Shown one piece after another: positions 1 through 6,322 of a stretch of DNA of 8,142 bases. This DNA comes from an uncultured Spongiibacteraceae bacterium (lineage in GTDB: Bacteria > Pseudomonadota > Gammaproteobacteria > Pseudomonadales > CAMLJR01). The DNA lies in contig CAMLJR010000131.1 in NCBI GenBank assembly GCA_946480345.1, positions 1-8,142 on the forward strand. The letters are read 5' to 3'. A program made the translations under genes and the position numbers. The stretch's first letter is position 1. The number at the start of each line of letters is the position of its first letter. A model generated the notes under the pieces. It had not been told where the DNA came from and did no database searches. It saw only the letters and a program-made list of their open reading frames with translations.

Positions 1-45
1 GCAGTCGGGAAAACGGGCCGACGGCATTGAGGTGTTTTTGTCCCG

Positions 46-137
46 TACATACTCAGTATTCGCTACATACCCAATATCGGTTAGATGCCCAATATCCGTT
101 ACATACCCAATATCGGTTTTACATACAATGCGGGCTT
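46..137. repeat. Tandem array of an 18-bp unit upstream of bioA
   Basis: Four head-to-tail 18-bp units lie at 46-63, 64-81, 82-99 and 100-117. A degenerate fifth begins TACATAC at 120, after two extra T bases. Units two and four are identical (TACATACCCAATATCGGT), unit three differs at three positions, and unit one is more diverged. The core CCAATATCGG is a near-palindrome, matching its own reverse complement at 8 of 10 positions. The array ends about 25-45 bp before the bioA start codon, where operators or leader elements usually lie. Because 18 is a multiple of three and the unit has no stop codon, the region stays open in several frames and would encode a TYPISV-like repeat in the bioA frame. 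The array itself is read directly; an operator role is inference. It does not resemble the E. coli BirA operator. Confidence 0.85.
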
Positions 138-160
138 CAATTTCAGGAAAAAGAAGCCTC

Positions 161-1459
161 ATGCCTGCCGCCAACGAGTTTTCTGGAAACGATTCGCTAC
201 GATTCGATCGCGAACATCTATGGCATCCGTACGCATCCATGATCGATCCATCGCCGGTTTATCCCGTCGTCGCAGCAAAAGGCGTGCGCTTGCAGCTCGC
301 CGATGGCCGTGAGCTTATCGATGGCACCAGCTCGTGGTGGAGTGCGATGCACGGCTACAACCATCCGGTGTTGAATGCGGCCGCGCAACAACAACTCGCG
401 GCGATGTCGAACGTGATGTTCGGCGGACTCACGCATCCCGCCGCCGTAAGACTCGGGCAATTGTTAGTGAATTTGACGCCCGCGCCGCTGACAAAAGTAT
501 TTTTTAGCGATTCGGGTTCGGTCGCCGTCGAAATCGCTATCAAAATGGCGCTGCAATTCTGGATCGCCCAAGGGCAACGCAAAAAAAATAAATTGCTGAC
601 GATACGTGGCGGTTATCACGGCGATACGTTCATGGCGATGTCGGTGTGCGATCCGGTCGAGGGCATGCACCACTTATTCGGCGGCGTCGTTGCGCAACAA
701 TTTTTTGCCGATAAGCCGCATACAAAATTCGGCGAGCCATTTGACAACAGCGAACTCGATTCACTGAAAAAAATTCTGATCGATCACCATGAGAATATCG
801 CCGCGCTGATTCTCGAACCGATCGTGCAAGCGGCTGGTGGAATGCATTTTTATTCAGCCGAATATCTTCAGCATGTGCGACGCCTATGCGACGAGCATGG
901 TGTGCTGCTGATCTGCGACGAAATCGCGACTGGTTTTGGCCGCACCGGCAAATTATTTGCGTGCGAACACGCAAACATCAGCCCCGACATTATGTGTCTC
1001 GGCAAAGCGATTACCGGTGGTTATTTAACGCTGGCTGCGACGCTATGCACCGATCGGATCGCCAATGGTATTTGCAGCGGCGAGCCAGGCGCATTGATGC
1101 ACGGCCCCACTTTCATGGCGAACGCATTGGCGTGCGCGATTGCCTGCGCAAGTATCGAATTACTGATTTCGCAACCGTGGCAACGCACAGTGCGTAATAT
1201 CGCTCAGCGTTTACGAGAAGGACTTGAGCCGGCACGCGCATTGTCGAGTGTCGTCGATATACGGATCCTCGGCGCAATCGGTGTCATTGAAATGCGCGAG
1301 CCGATCAAAGTAGCTCGGCTGCAGCAACAATTCGTCGATCGGGGTTTGTGGGTACGTCCGTTCGGCAAATTTATTTATGCGATGCCGCCATTTGTTATCG
1401 GCGATGAAGATTTGCGGGCGTTGACCAACGGTATGGTCGATGTTGCTGCAAATGTTTGA
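161..1459 (+). CDS. bioA: Adenosylmethionine-8-amino-7-oxononanoate aminotransferase (DAPA synthase)
   Basis: BioA is a cytoplasmic PLP enzyme of biotin synthesis. It transfers the amino group of S-adenosylmethionine to 8-amino-7-oxononanoate (KAPA), giving 7,8-diaminopelargonate. The 432-residue protein is close to the 429 of E. coli BioA and follows it end to end: HLWHPY (19-24), substrate-site SSWW (57-60), GYHGDT around Tyr152, [11 protein letters not shown] beginning at the PLP-contacting Asp253, the Schiff-base Lys282 in [15 protein letters not shown], and Arg399 in RPFGK, which binds the KAPA carboxylate in the family. The frame extends left to a GTG at 32 and beyond the window edge, with another ATG at 128. 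The ATG at 161 is chosen because AGGAAAAAG lies about 8 bases upstream and the protein then begins like E. coli BioA. No other biotin gene is present, so this bioA is detached from any bioBFCD cluster in view. Its stop is one base from the convergent parA stop, with no terminator between them. Confidence 0.96.
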   Translation: MPAANEFSGNDSLRFDREHLWHPYASMIDPSPVYPVVAAKGVRLQLADGRELIDGTSSWWSAMHGYNHPVLNAAAQQQLAAMSNVMFGGLTHPAAVRLGQLLVNLTPAPLTKVFFSDSGSVAVEIAIKMALQFWIAQGQRKKNKLLTIRGGYHGDTFMAMSVCDPVEGMHHLFGGVVAQQFFADKPHTKFGEPFDNSELDSLKKILIDHHENIAALILEPIVQAAGGMHFYSAEYLQHVRRLCDEHGVLLICDEIATGFGRTGKLFACEHANISPDIMCLGKAITGGYLTLAATLCTDRIANGICSGEPGALMHGPTFMANALACAIACASIELLISQPWQRTVRNIAQRLREGLEPARALSSVVDIRILGAIGVIEMREPIKVARLQQQFVDRGLWVRPFGKFIYAMPPFVIGDEDLRALTNGMVDVAANV

Positions 1460-1460
1460 A

Positions 1461-2189
1461 CTAATTCTGATTGGATGCTGCGGATATTTCGGCTTTGTGT
1501 TTCGGCGTTACCGCGTTATCGCTGGCATGCACATCGTTCTGCGCACGCACTGCCAGCCATTGCACTAGAGGCTGCCACGCTTCGATGTCTTCGCGCACTT
1601 TGATCATCGGCATCTCGAAAATACCGGTGCCACTCGATGTCGCATTGATGTAATTCTGCGTATCGCGAAGGGTGGTTAGAAAGGGAATTTGCAGCGAATT
1701 GAGGAAATAAACCAAGCGCTGATACACGCGCGTATTTTTGCGCACGCGGTTCGCGATCACCGCAATGCGCTGCTCCTCGCGATTGATTTTCGCGGTCGTC
1801 ATTAATTGACCGATGCAATTCGCCACCGCATGAATATCGACATCCGATGGCAACACCGGAATCACTATCGCAGTGGCTTCATGCAAGGTGCGCTGAAACG
1901 CGCGGAAATCGACGGCAGCGGCAGTGTCGATAATCAAGCATTCGGTATTCGGTTCCACTCGCAGAAACCAGTTACGCGTGACACCGATCGGATGTTTATA
2001 GGCAGGGATAATTTGAACGGGCGGCAATTCGACCGAGCGTTGCCCCACCCAATAAGTACTCGAACCCTGGCTGTCGTAATCCATCAGCGCGGTCTTTTTG
2101 CCGCTCGATGCGAAATAACTGGCGAGATTTGTCGCCACGGTGGTTTTTCCGGACCCGCCTTTTGGATTCAATACGACTATGCGTTGCAT
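1461..2189 (-). CDS. ParA/MinD-family P-loop ATPase, orphan
   Basis: This 242-residue protein is a deviant-Walker ATPase of the ParA/Soj/MinD superfamily. Such proteins cycle between ATP-bound dimers and ADP forms to position DNA, protein complexes or polysaccharide machinery. Visible motifs are the deviant Walker A KGGSGKTT (10-17) with signature Lys10 and catalytic-loop Lys15, the A' motif DYDSQGSS (37-44) and Walker B LIID (85-88). The length matches small chromosomal ParA proteins. There is no N-terminal helix-turn-helix of the plasmid ParA type, and no MinD-like C-terminal amphipathic helix was recognised. The ATG at 2189 is preferred over the one at 2210: GAGG lies 4 bases upstream of 2189, the protein then starts MQRIVVLNPKGG as in the family, and 2210 has no ribosome-binding site. 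No ParB or parS-like element was found nearby, so the cargo is unknown. The last 25 or so residues are polar and probably disordered. Confidence 0.9.
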   Translation of the reverse strand: MQRIVVLNPKGGSGKTTVATNLASYFASSGKKTALMDYDSQGSSTYWVGQRSVELPPVQIIPAYKHPIGVTRNWFLRVEPNTECLIIDTAAAVDFRAFQRTLHEATAIVIPVLPSDVDIHAVANCIGQLMTTAKINREEQRIAVIANRVRKNTRVYQRLVYFLNSLQIPFLTTLRDTQNYINATSSGTGIFEMPMIKVREDIEAWQPLVQWLAVRAQNDVHASDNAVTPKHKAEISAASNQN

Positions 2190-2268
2190 ATCGCCTCTGT
2201 GCTCGACCATCGGTGATCAAATGCACAGAGAGTGTAGACATTTCCTAACCAACTTCCATGAAGCGGCC

Positions 2269-2290
2269 CGCAAACCGCGCAGGTTTTGCG
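2269..2290. other. Hairpin between luxR-type gene and parA
   Basis: An inverted repeat pairs CGCAAACC (2269-2276) with GGTTTTGCG (2282-2290), with one bulged T and a five-base loop. It lies just after the stop of the minus-strand regulator and before parA. On the minus strand it is not followed by a T tract, so it is at best a weak or factor-dependent terminator. It could instead be an mRNA end structure or a chance dyad. The 115 bp between the two genes suggest that parA may have its own promoter, but no convincing -35/-10 pair was found. Confidence 0.4.
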
Positions 2291-2304
2291 TTAGCTAAAA
2301 CGGT

Positions 2305-3456
2305 TCAGGGCAATGCCGCCAGACTTTTTAAAACCAGGCTGACCAGCATCGATTGTTGCGTCACACCGGTCTTTTGAAATACCGAGCGCAAATGCGCACG
2401 CGCTGTGTTCACCGTAATGCTCAACCCCTGCGCAATTTCTTCGAGACTTTTGCCTTCGGCAAGTTGAATGCTCAGTGCGGCTTCGGTCGGCGTCAATTTG
2501 TATAACGTGATTAAAGTGCGTGCGGAAATCCCCACGTTAGCTTCGGGATCGCTGATGAATACCGTCAAATGCGGGGTATCTTTCTGCGCCATATAGCGAT
2601 CGACCGGAATGGCTTTAATCACCAATTGATAATCGGTTTTGCCGGATGGGCGCGGTACCGCCAGCGCTTGCACCGGCAACGGTTCGTCGCGCTGTTGGGC
2701 TTCGAGCGTTTCAGCGATCAGCTTGCGCAATTTTTCATTGAGATCGCTGCGCTGGGAAATATGAATTTCGTTATGCAGGCTGCTCATGCCATCGCGTTCG
2801 CGAAACCATCGATCCGCTACCGCATTACTGCGCAGAATATGGCCGTGCTTGTCGAGCATCACGACGCCAATATCGCGACCGGAAATCGCTTTTGCATACA
2901 TCTGACGTTCGGAGTCGAGCTGCACCAGTTTTACGCTTGTCGATACGGCACGCCGTATGTGCGAACGCAACAAGTCGATGAAGCGGCGTTCATCCTCGGT
3001 GAAGTTGGTCTGACTTGGCCGTCGGCACATCCGCAGAGAAAAACGCTGGTTGGTATCGGTAAGCATATCGATGGCGGCGCAGTAGCGAACATCGTGCAGC
3101 TCCATGCACATTTTGAAATATTCGCTGGCGCGCAATTTGTTTTCCGGAACAACTTCGTCGATTAAAACCACTTTATTCAACGGCACGTTGTTGAGCGGAT
3201 CGATCATGTAATAGTTGTAGGTGTAGGCCCAATGCGCGCCGATCGCATCGATATTGGTAGGCGGCAAACCCTGACCGGATGTGATGATGAGTCCATCGTC
3301 AGTGGTATCGGGCGCACGCAACATCAACGTGCAATTTACGAGATCGAGACATTCGCGCAGCCGATCGAGAAACGCATGGAATGGATGCGGTTCGAACGGG
3401 CCTTCATACAGCCGATCAAGCAACTCACTGTAAATGGTGAGATCCATTACCTGCAT
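2305..3456 (-). CDS. LuxR-type transcriptional regulator with N-terminal sensor region
   Basis: This is a cytoplasmic DNA-binding regulator of 383 residues. The C-terminal part (about 318-380) is a GerE/LuxR helix-turn-helix domain, with LTPTEAALSIQLAEG opening it and a recognition region around SLEEIAQGLSITVNTARAHLRSVFQKTGV (337-365). Residues 20-175 and 185-300 have no sharp motif. They look like GAF/PAS-type sensor folds, the second containing a PAS-like stretch IGVVMLDKHGHILRSNAVADRWF (196-218). There is no receiver-domain phospho-Asp pattern, and the N-terminus does not look like an acyl-homoserine-lactone-binding LuxR. The ATG at 3456 is chosen because TGGAG lies 6 bases upstream; a GTG at 3474 is poorly spaced from its only purine-rich stretch. 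It is transcribed away from the flavin oxidoreductase gene, and divergent regulator-enzyme pairs often regulate one another, but the ligand and targets are not shown by the sequence. The double-sensor reading is inference from length and hydrophobic pattern. Confidence 0.88.
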   Translation of the reverse strand: MQVMDLTIYSELLDRLYEGPFEPHPFHAFLDRLRECLDLVNCTLMLRAPDTTDDGLIITSGQGLPPTNIDAIGAHWAYTYNYYMIDPLNNVPLNKVVLIDEVVPENKLRASEYFKMCMELHDVRYCAAIDMLTDTNQRFSLRMCRRPSQTNFTEDERRFIDLLRSHIRRAVSTSVKLVQLDSERQMYAKAISGRDIGVVMLDKHGHILRSNAVADRWFRERDGMSSLHNEIHISQRSDLNEKLRKLIAETLEAQQRDEPLPVQALAVPRPSGKTDYQLVIKAIPVDRYMAQKDTPHLTVFISDPEANVGISARTLITLYKLTPTEAALSIQLAEGKSLEEIAQGLSITVNTARAHLRSVFQKTGVTQQSMLVSLVLKSLAALP

Positions 3457-3518
3457 GGGGAGCTCCAGATGCACTACCTAAAATAGACGATTGCCACTAG
3501 GCGGCATGGTTTTCATAA

Positions 3519-3532
3519 TTGATCCAGATCAA
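3519..3532. promoter_or_regulatory. FNR/Anr-family binding site
   Basis: TTGATCCAGATCAA matches the FNR/Anr consensus TTGAT-N4-ATCAA at all ten defined positions. It lies in the divergent region between the luxR-type gene and the flavin oxidoreductase. A -10-like TATAAG at 3574-3579 predicts a start near 3586, which places the box centre at about -60, the usual position for class I activation of the rightward gene. It lies 63 bp upstream of the leftward start codon, so an effect on that gene is also possible. FNR proteins bind such boxes when oxygen is low; CRP sites have a different spacing (TGTGA-N6-TCACA). The match is seen directly and use in the cell is inferred. Confidence 0.65.
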
Positions 3533-3539
3533 AGCTGGA
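3523..3539. repeat. Overlapping inverted repeat TCCAG-N7-CTGGA
   Basis: A second short dyad, TCCAG (3523-3527) and CTGGA (3535-3539), overlaps the FNR-type box in the same intergenic region. It could be a half-overlapping site for another regulator, such as the divergent LuxR-type protein, in competition with FNR. Five-base arms can also occur by chance. Confidence 0.3.
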
Positions 3540-3573
3540 CATCCTTTATTTCTACGTATTTGCCAGCCTTTCT

Positions 3574-3616
3574 TATAAGTCGATAACCGTACCTTTTAGA
3601 TCGCGAGGTCAGAAAA
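3574..3616 (+). promoter_or_regulatory. Likely -10 element and leader of the flavin oxidoreductase gene
   Basis: TATAAG (3574-3579) matches the sigma-70 -10 consensus at 5 of 6 positions. The hexamer 17 bp upstream (TCTACG) is a poor -35, as expected for an activator-dependent promoter. An alternative pair is TTGCCA (3560-3565), 16 bp, GATAAC (3582-3587), which would place the FNR-type box near -70. GAGGT at 3605-3609, about 7 bases before the ATG, is the ribosome-binding site. Confidence 0.4.
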
Positions 3617-4774
3617 ATGAAGTTTTCCCTGATTTATGAAGCGCAGACTACCGATTCGTCGCGCGCCGGCGACCGCCAGATTTTCGATGAATGCGTCGAA
3701 CAGGTAGTGCTGGCGGAGCAAATGGGCTTCGACAACGTGTGGGCCGTCGAGCACACCGCCCTGTCCAACTATGCGCACATGAGCGCGCCGGAAACCTTCC
3801 TCGCTTTCGTCGCGGGCAAAACCTCGCGTATCGGTATCGGCCACGGTGTGGTTTGTCTGCCACCGGCGATGAACCATCCGATCAAAGTCGCCGAGCGCAT
3901 TGCGACGCTCGATTTGCTGTCGAAAGGCCGCGTGCATTTTGGCGTCGGCAAAGGCGGCACGCAACAGGAAGCCGGCAGTTTCGGTTATGACCTGGCCGAG
4001 TTGCAGCCGATGATCGACGAAGCGATGTATCTAATCCCGGAAATCATGACCAAGGACGAGATCGAGCACGACGGCAAATACGTCAAGATCCCGCGTCGCC
4101 CGATTCATCCGAAGCCCTACCAGGATCCGCACCCGCTGATGTATCTCGCGGTCACCAATACCGAAACCCTGGTTCGCGCCGGTTCGCGCGGCATGGGTTG
4201 TCTGGTACTCGGCTTCGGCGGCCCGGAAGATATCGCGAAGAAAAATGCGATCTATCGCGAAGCGTACGCCAACCGCAAAGCGGAAGATCAGGTCGGTTAT
4301 CGTCCGCACCAGCATCTCGCGGCGCTGTGCCCAACGCTGGTACTCGAGGACAGCGCCAAAGCGCGCAACCTCGGCATCAAAGGTCAACGTTATTTCATGG
4401 AATCGCTGGCGCATTGGTACAGCGGTGGCCCACAACCCGACCCGACCAAATGGCAGGACACCGAGCTGGTCAGCCGCAACAGCAAGGGCGAGCTGATCAT
4501 GAACACCTCGATCACCGAAGAAATCAGCACCAACTTTGCTTCGGAAAAAGTGAAGGTAGACTTCAGCGATCCACAACTCGCAATGTTGAACCCGAACCAT
4601 GCTTACGGGACTGTCGATGATTGTCGCGATTATGTCGGCCGTCTGATTCAAGCCGGCGCCGATGAAATCCTGTTCATCTGCCAAATGGGCACCGTGCCGC
4701 AATGGGCGCAGCTCGAAACCATCCGCAACATCGGCAAGTACGTCATTCCGTACTTCCGCGCGCAAGGCAAGTAA
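3617..4774 (+). CDS. LLM-class flavin-dependent oxidoreductase (bacterial luciferase family)
   Basis: The 385-residue protein belongs to the luciferase-like monooxygenase superfamily. These cytoplasmic TIM-barrel enzymes use FMNH2, or in some branches F420, usually to oxygenate small molecules. The family signature is clear: MKFSLIYEAQT at the first strand, EQMGFDNVWAVEHTAL (34-49), TSRIGIGHGVVCLPPAMNHPIKVAERIATLDLLSKGRVHFGVGKGG (69-114), and the barrel closing with AGADEILFICQMG (346-358). Length fits full-size LLM proteins. The substrate cannot be read from the sequence, and no flavin reductase partner lies beside it. The start is supported by GAGGT about 7 bases upstream. Codon choice is markedly richer in C- and G-ending codons than in bioA, consistent with stronger expression or different ancestry. 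A perfect FNR-type box lies upstream, a divergent LuxR-type gene faces it, and a strong terminator follows, so it appears to be a monocistronic, condition-dependent gene. Confidence 0.92.
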   Translation: MKFSLIYEAQTTDSSRAGDRQIFDECVEQVVLAEQMGFDNVWAVEHTALSNYAHMSAPETFLAFVAGKTSRIGIGHGVVCLPPAMNHPIKVAERIATLDLLSKGRVHFGVGKGGTQQEAGSFGYDLAELQPMIDEAMYLIPEIMTKDEIEHDGKYVKIPRRPIHPKPYQDPHPLMYLAVTNTETLVRAGSRGMGCLVLGFGGPEDIAKKNAIYREAYANRKAEDQVGYRPHQHLAALCPTLVLEDSAKARNLGIKGQRYFMESLAHWYSGGPQPDPTKWQDTELVSRNSKGELIMNTSITEEISTNFASEKVKVDFSDPQLAMLNPNHAYGTVDDCRDYVGRLIQAGADEILFICQMGTVPQWAQLETIRNIGKYVIPYFRAQGK

Positions 4775-4833
4775 TGCGCACGCGCAAAGGATTGCGCAGG
4801 TAACACCCCGTTCAGGTCTCTCTAGTTCTTTTC

Positions 4834-4860
4834 AGCCCCGCAACTGCGGGGCTTTTTATT
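4834..4860 (+). terminator. Intrinsic terminator after the flavin oxidoreductase gene
   Basis: A perfect 8-bp stem AGCCCCGC / GCGGGGCT (4834-4841 and 4846-4853) with loop AACT is followed by TTTTATT. It sits 60 bp after the oxidoreductase stop. On the other strand the sequence following the stem is A-rich (GAAAAG), so it should not terminate the hydrolase transcript arriving from the right. Confidence 0.92.
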
Positions 4861-4871
4861 TCTGCGCTCTT

Positions 4872-5657
4872 TTATTCGTTATTCGCGAGTAGAAATCGCT
4901 GCACCAGCGCATTGAAAACATCCGGCTTCTCACCGTGCAACCAATGACCGGTGCCCGGAATCATTTTGAACTCGAAGTTGGGAAACAACTGACGCATCGT
5001 CGCTTCATATTCGGCAATGATGTAATCCGAATCGCCACCCTTGATAAACAAGGTTTGCCCGGAAAATGACGTACCCGTCGGCGCCGCCAGCATTTGCGGA
5101 TAACGTGCCGCCAGTACCGGTAAATTGAAGCGCCACCGAAACCCATCTTCATCGCGAAACAAACTCTTCAGCAAAAATTGGCGCACACCTGCATCGTCAA
5201 CGAATTTCGCCAATTGCTGATCGGCTTGCTGGCGGCTTTGTAACGTATCGAGTTCAACGCTTTGCAGACCGGCAAAGATTTGCGCATGGTGCGGCGTATA
5301 GGCAACGGGAGCGATGTCTGCAACCACGAGTCGATCGACGCCGTCGGCAGCGCTCAGCGCAAGCTGCATCGCCACTTTGCCGCCTAGCGAGTGGCCGACA
5401 AAATGACTGCGTTCGATGTTTAAGCTGCGCTGCAAAACCCGCACGTCGTCCGCCAATGCCGAAAGGCTCATATCGTCGCTGTGCGGCGAACGTCCGTGAT
5501 TGCGCAAATCGACCTGCGTTACCCGAAATTCGGCGACAAGCGACTTCGCCAGCGCGCCCAGATTGTCGCCGGAGCCGAACAACCCGTGCAGCAACATCAC
5601 ATGATCGCCATGATCGCCGGTTTGTTTGTAATGCAGAGGCAACGCGGTTGAATTCAT
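4872..5657 (-). CDS. ybfF: Alpha/beta-hydrolase esterase, YbfF type
   Basis: This 261-residue cytoplasmic alpha/beta-hydrolase follows E. coli YbfF (254 residues) through most of its length. E. coli YbfF is an esterase active on short-chain esters and acyl-CoA-type substrates; its physiological role is unsettled. Matching landmarks are MLLHGLFGSGDNLG (21-34), VDLRNHGRSP (49-58), the nucleophile elbow GHSLGG with Ser90, VADIAPVAY with Asp114, QFLLKSLF (160-167), FKGG-like IKGGDSDY (205-212) with Ser210, and GTGHWLHGEKP with His238. Ser90, Asp114 and His238 correspond to the catalytic triad described for YbfF. The start has only a weak purine stretch (GAAGAG, about 11 bases upstream) but gives the expected N-terminus. 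The gene is transcribed towards the oxidoreductase and convergent with it, and stands alone. BioH was considered because a biotin gene is nearby, but the motifs fit YbfF better. No signal peptide or membrane segment is seen. Confidence 0.9.
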   Translation of the reverse strand: MNSTALPLHYKQTGDHGDHVMLLHGLFGSGDNLGALAKSLVAEFRVTQVDLRNHGRSPHSDDMSLSALADDVRVLQRSLNIERSHFVGHSLGGKVAMQLALSAADGVDRLVVADIAPVAYTPHHAQIFAGLQSVELDTLQSRQQADQQLAKFVDDAGVRQFLLKSLFRDEDGFRWRFNLPVLAARYPQMLAAPTGTSFSGQTLFIKGGDSDYIIAEYEATMRQLFPNFEFKMIPGTGHWLHGEKPDVFNALVQRFLLANNE

Positions 5658-5894
5658 CGATGGGAATTTCTCTTCAGTAAAAGATGGAGGATGGAAGCGA
5701 CGCAGCCTCCACCGATAGAAAGCCTTTAATTTCGCCCAAATTCATGGGGCGAGCGGATGGGCATTATCAATCCCGCCGAATCAAATGCCATCTTTTTCAA
5801 CACCGTTTACCCGTGCGATCCATCAAGCGGCGAAATGAATTCAAGCAAAAGCCCGCACGCCAAATCCACGACATATATCGACCAAACCCTCATC

Positions 5895-5923
5895 TTGTCG
5901 GCGCAGGTGCAATCCATTAAGAT
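5895..5923 (+). promoter_or_regulatory. Likely sigma-70 promoter of the iron cassette
   Basis: TTGTCG (5895-5900), a 17-bp spacer and TAAGAT (5918-5923) form a plausible promoter, each hexamer matching the consensus at 4 of 6 positions. It would start transcription near 5930, about 50 bases before the first gene. The -10 hexamer overlaps the left end of the Fur-type box, the expected arrangement for repression by iron-loaded Fur. Confidence 0.5.
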
Positions 5924-5939
5924 GAGAACAATTCTCATC
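5921..5939. promoter_or_regulatory. Fur box
   Basis: GATGAGAACAATTCTCATC is a perfect palindrome of 8-bp arms around a three-base centre. It has the 19-bp length and the GAT...ATC ends of the classical Fur box (GATAATGATAATCATTATC), and carries the TGAGAA / TTCTCA arms common in gammaproteobacterial Fur sites. It overlaps the predicted -10 element and lies 41 bp before a gene cassette of known iron-uptake type. Fur with ferrous iron would block transcription, and iron shortage would release it. Confidence 0.85.
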
Positions 5940-5980
5940 CTCATCTTGCTCGGCAATGTTGCTGATTTTGGGCTCGCCTC

Positions 5981-6322
5981 ATGACCCCTCGTCCCGCCGA
6001 TATTCGGTTACCTCGCTCATTCGAAGAAGGCAGCTCTGCTCGCCGCCTCGCAATTGCATCTCGTCTACTGGCTGCCCTCGCCGGCGGTTATCTGATCGCA
6101 AATACGTTCGCTATTTTGCTCGCGCGCACACTGCTGCTGATGTCGTTCGAGCGAGCGGATGGCGTAATGATCGGGGTGATCATCAGTTTTCCAATCTATG
6201 CCGGCGCCGTGTTGTGGGCATTCGCTGCGCGCAGCGCCATGCGGGCTTGGCTTGGTTTGTTGTCGATTGCGGGTGTTTTCGGCGCTGTGGCGTGGTTGCT
6301 GGGTAATGGAGCAGCGGTATGA
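5981..6322 (+). CDS. DUF3649 family small inner-membrane protein (iron-uptake cassette)
   Basis: This 113-residue protein has a short polar N-terminus and three predicted membrane helices at about 26-50, 62-82 and 88-107. The pattern of RLLAALAGGYLIAN followed by a mid-protein GVIISFPIYAGAVLWAFAARS and AWLGLL is that of the DUF3649 (iron transporter-associated) family. Its biochemical role is unknown. Family members are usually found beside PepSY membrane proteins and TonB-dependent siderophore receptors, and this gene is first in such a set. The ATG at 5981 is the only possible start because an in-frame stop lies at 5963-5965; no strong ribosome-binding site precedes it. Its stop overlaps the next start as ATGA, indicating translational coupling. 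The Fur-type box upstream points to expression under iron limitation. Confidence 0.85.
   Translation: MTPRPADIRLPRSFEEGSSARRLAIASRLLAALAGGYLIANTFAILLARTLLLMSFERADGVMIGVIISFPIYAGAVLWAFAARSAMRAWLGLLSIAGVFGAVAWLLGNGAAV

Larger units (their letters stand above)
5658..5980. other. Divergent intergenic region between ybfF-type gene and iron cassette
   Basis: These 323 bp contain no convincing gene. Short open frames exist (for example 5684-5920 and 5757-5984), but they lack ribosome-binding sites and family-like sequence, and they run through the Fur box. Two small dyads are present: TGGAGG (5685-5690) with CCTCCA (5706-5711), and TCGCCC (5732-5737) with GGGCGA (5747-5752). Neither has a T tract. 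The right end holds the Fur-type promoter annotated separately. No clear promoter for the leftward hydrolase gene was found. Confidence 0.6.

Noticed and set aside
46..137. CRISPR array
   Set aside because: The 18-bp units are directly contiguous with no spacers, and no cas genes are present.
32..160. N-terminal extension of BioA from a GTG at 32, or from the ATG at 128
   Set aside because: Neither has a good ribosome-binding site, the added residues are mostly translated tandem repeats, and E. coli BioA begins at the equivalent of the ATG at 161, which has AGGAAAAAG upstream.
2190..2210. Upstream ATG for the ParA protein at 2210
   Set aside because: It adds MVEHRGD before the conserved start, and no Shine-Dalgarno sequence precedes it, whereas the ATG at 2189 has GAGG.
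2569..3165. Plus-strand open frame of 198 codons
   Set aside because: It is antisense to the LuxR-type regulator and shows no family features.
4031..4765. Long minus-strand open frame of 244 codons
   Set aside because: It lies wholly antisense to the clearly conserved flavin oxidoreductase, its protein is arginine-rich without a recognisable motif, and it arises from that gene's codon bias.
4872..5657. Hydrolase as BioH, the pimeloyl-ACP methyl ester esterase of biotin synthesis
   Set aside because: Proximity to bioA is suggestive, but HGLFGSGDNLG, VDLRNHGRSP and the GTGHWLHGEKP end follow YbfF, and several unrelated genes lie between it and bioA.
5757..5984. Small open frame of 75 codons before the DUF3649 gene
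   Set aside because: It has no ribosome-binding site, spans the predicted promoter and Fur box, and has no recognisable sequence, so it is unlikely to be translated.
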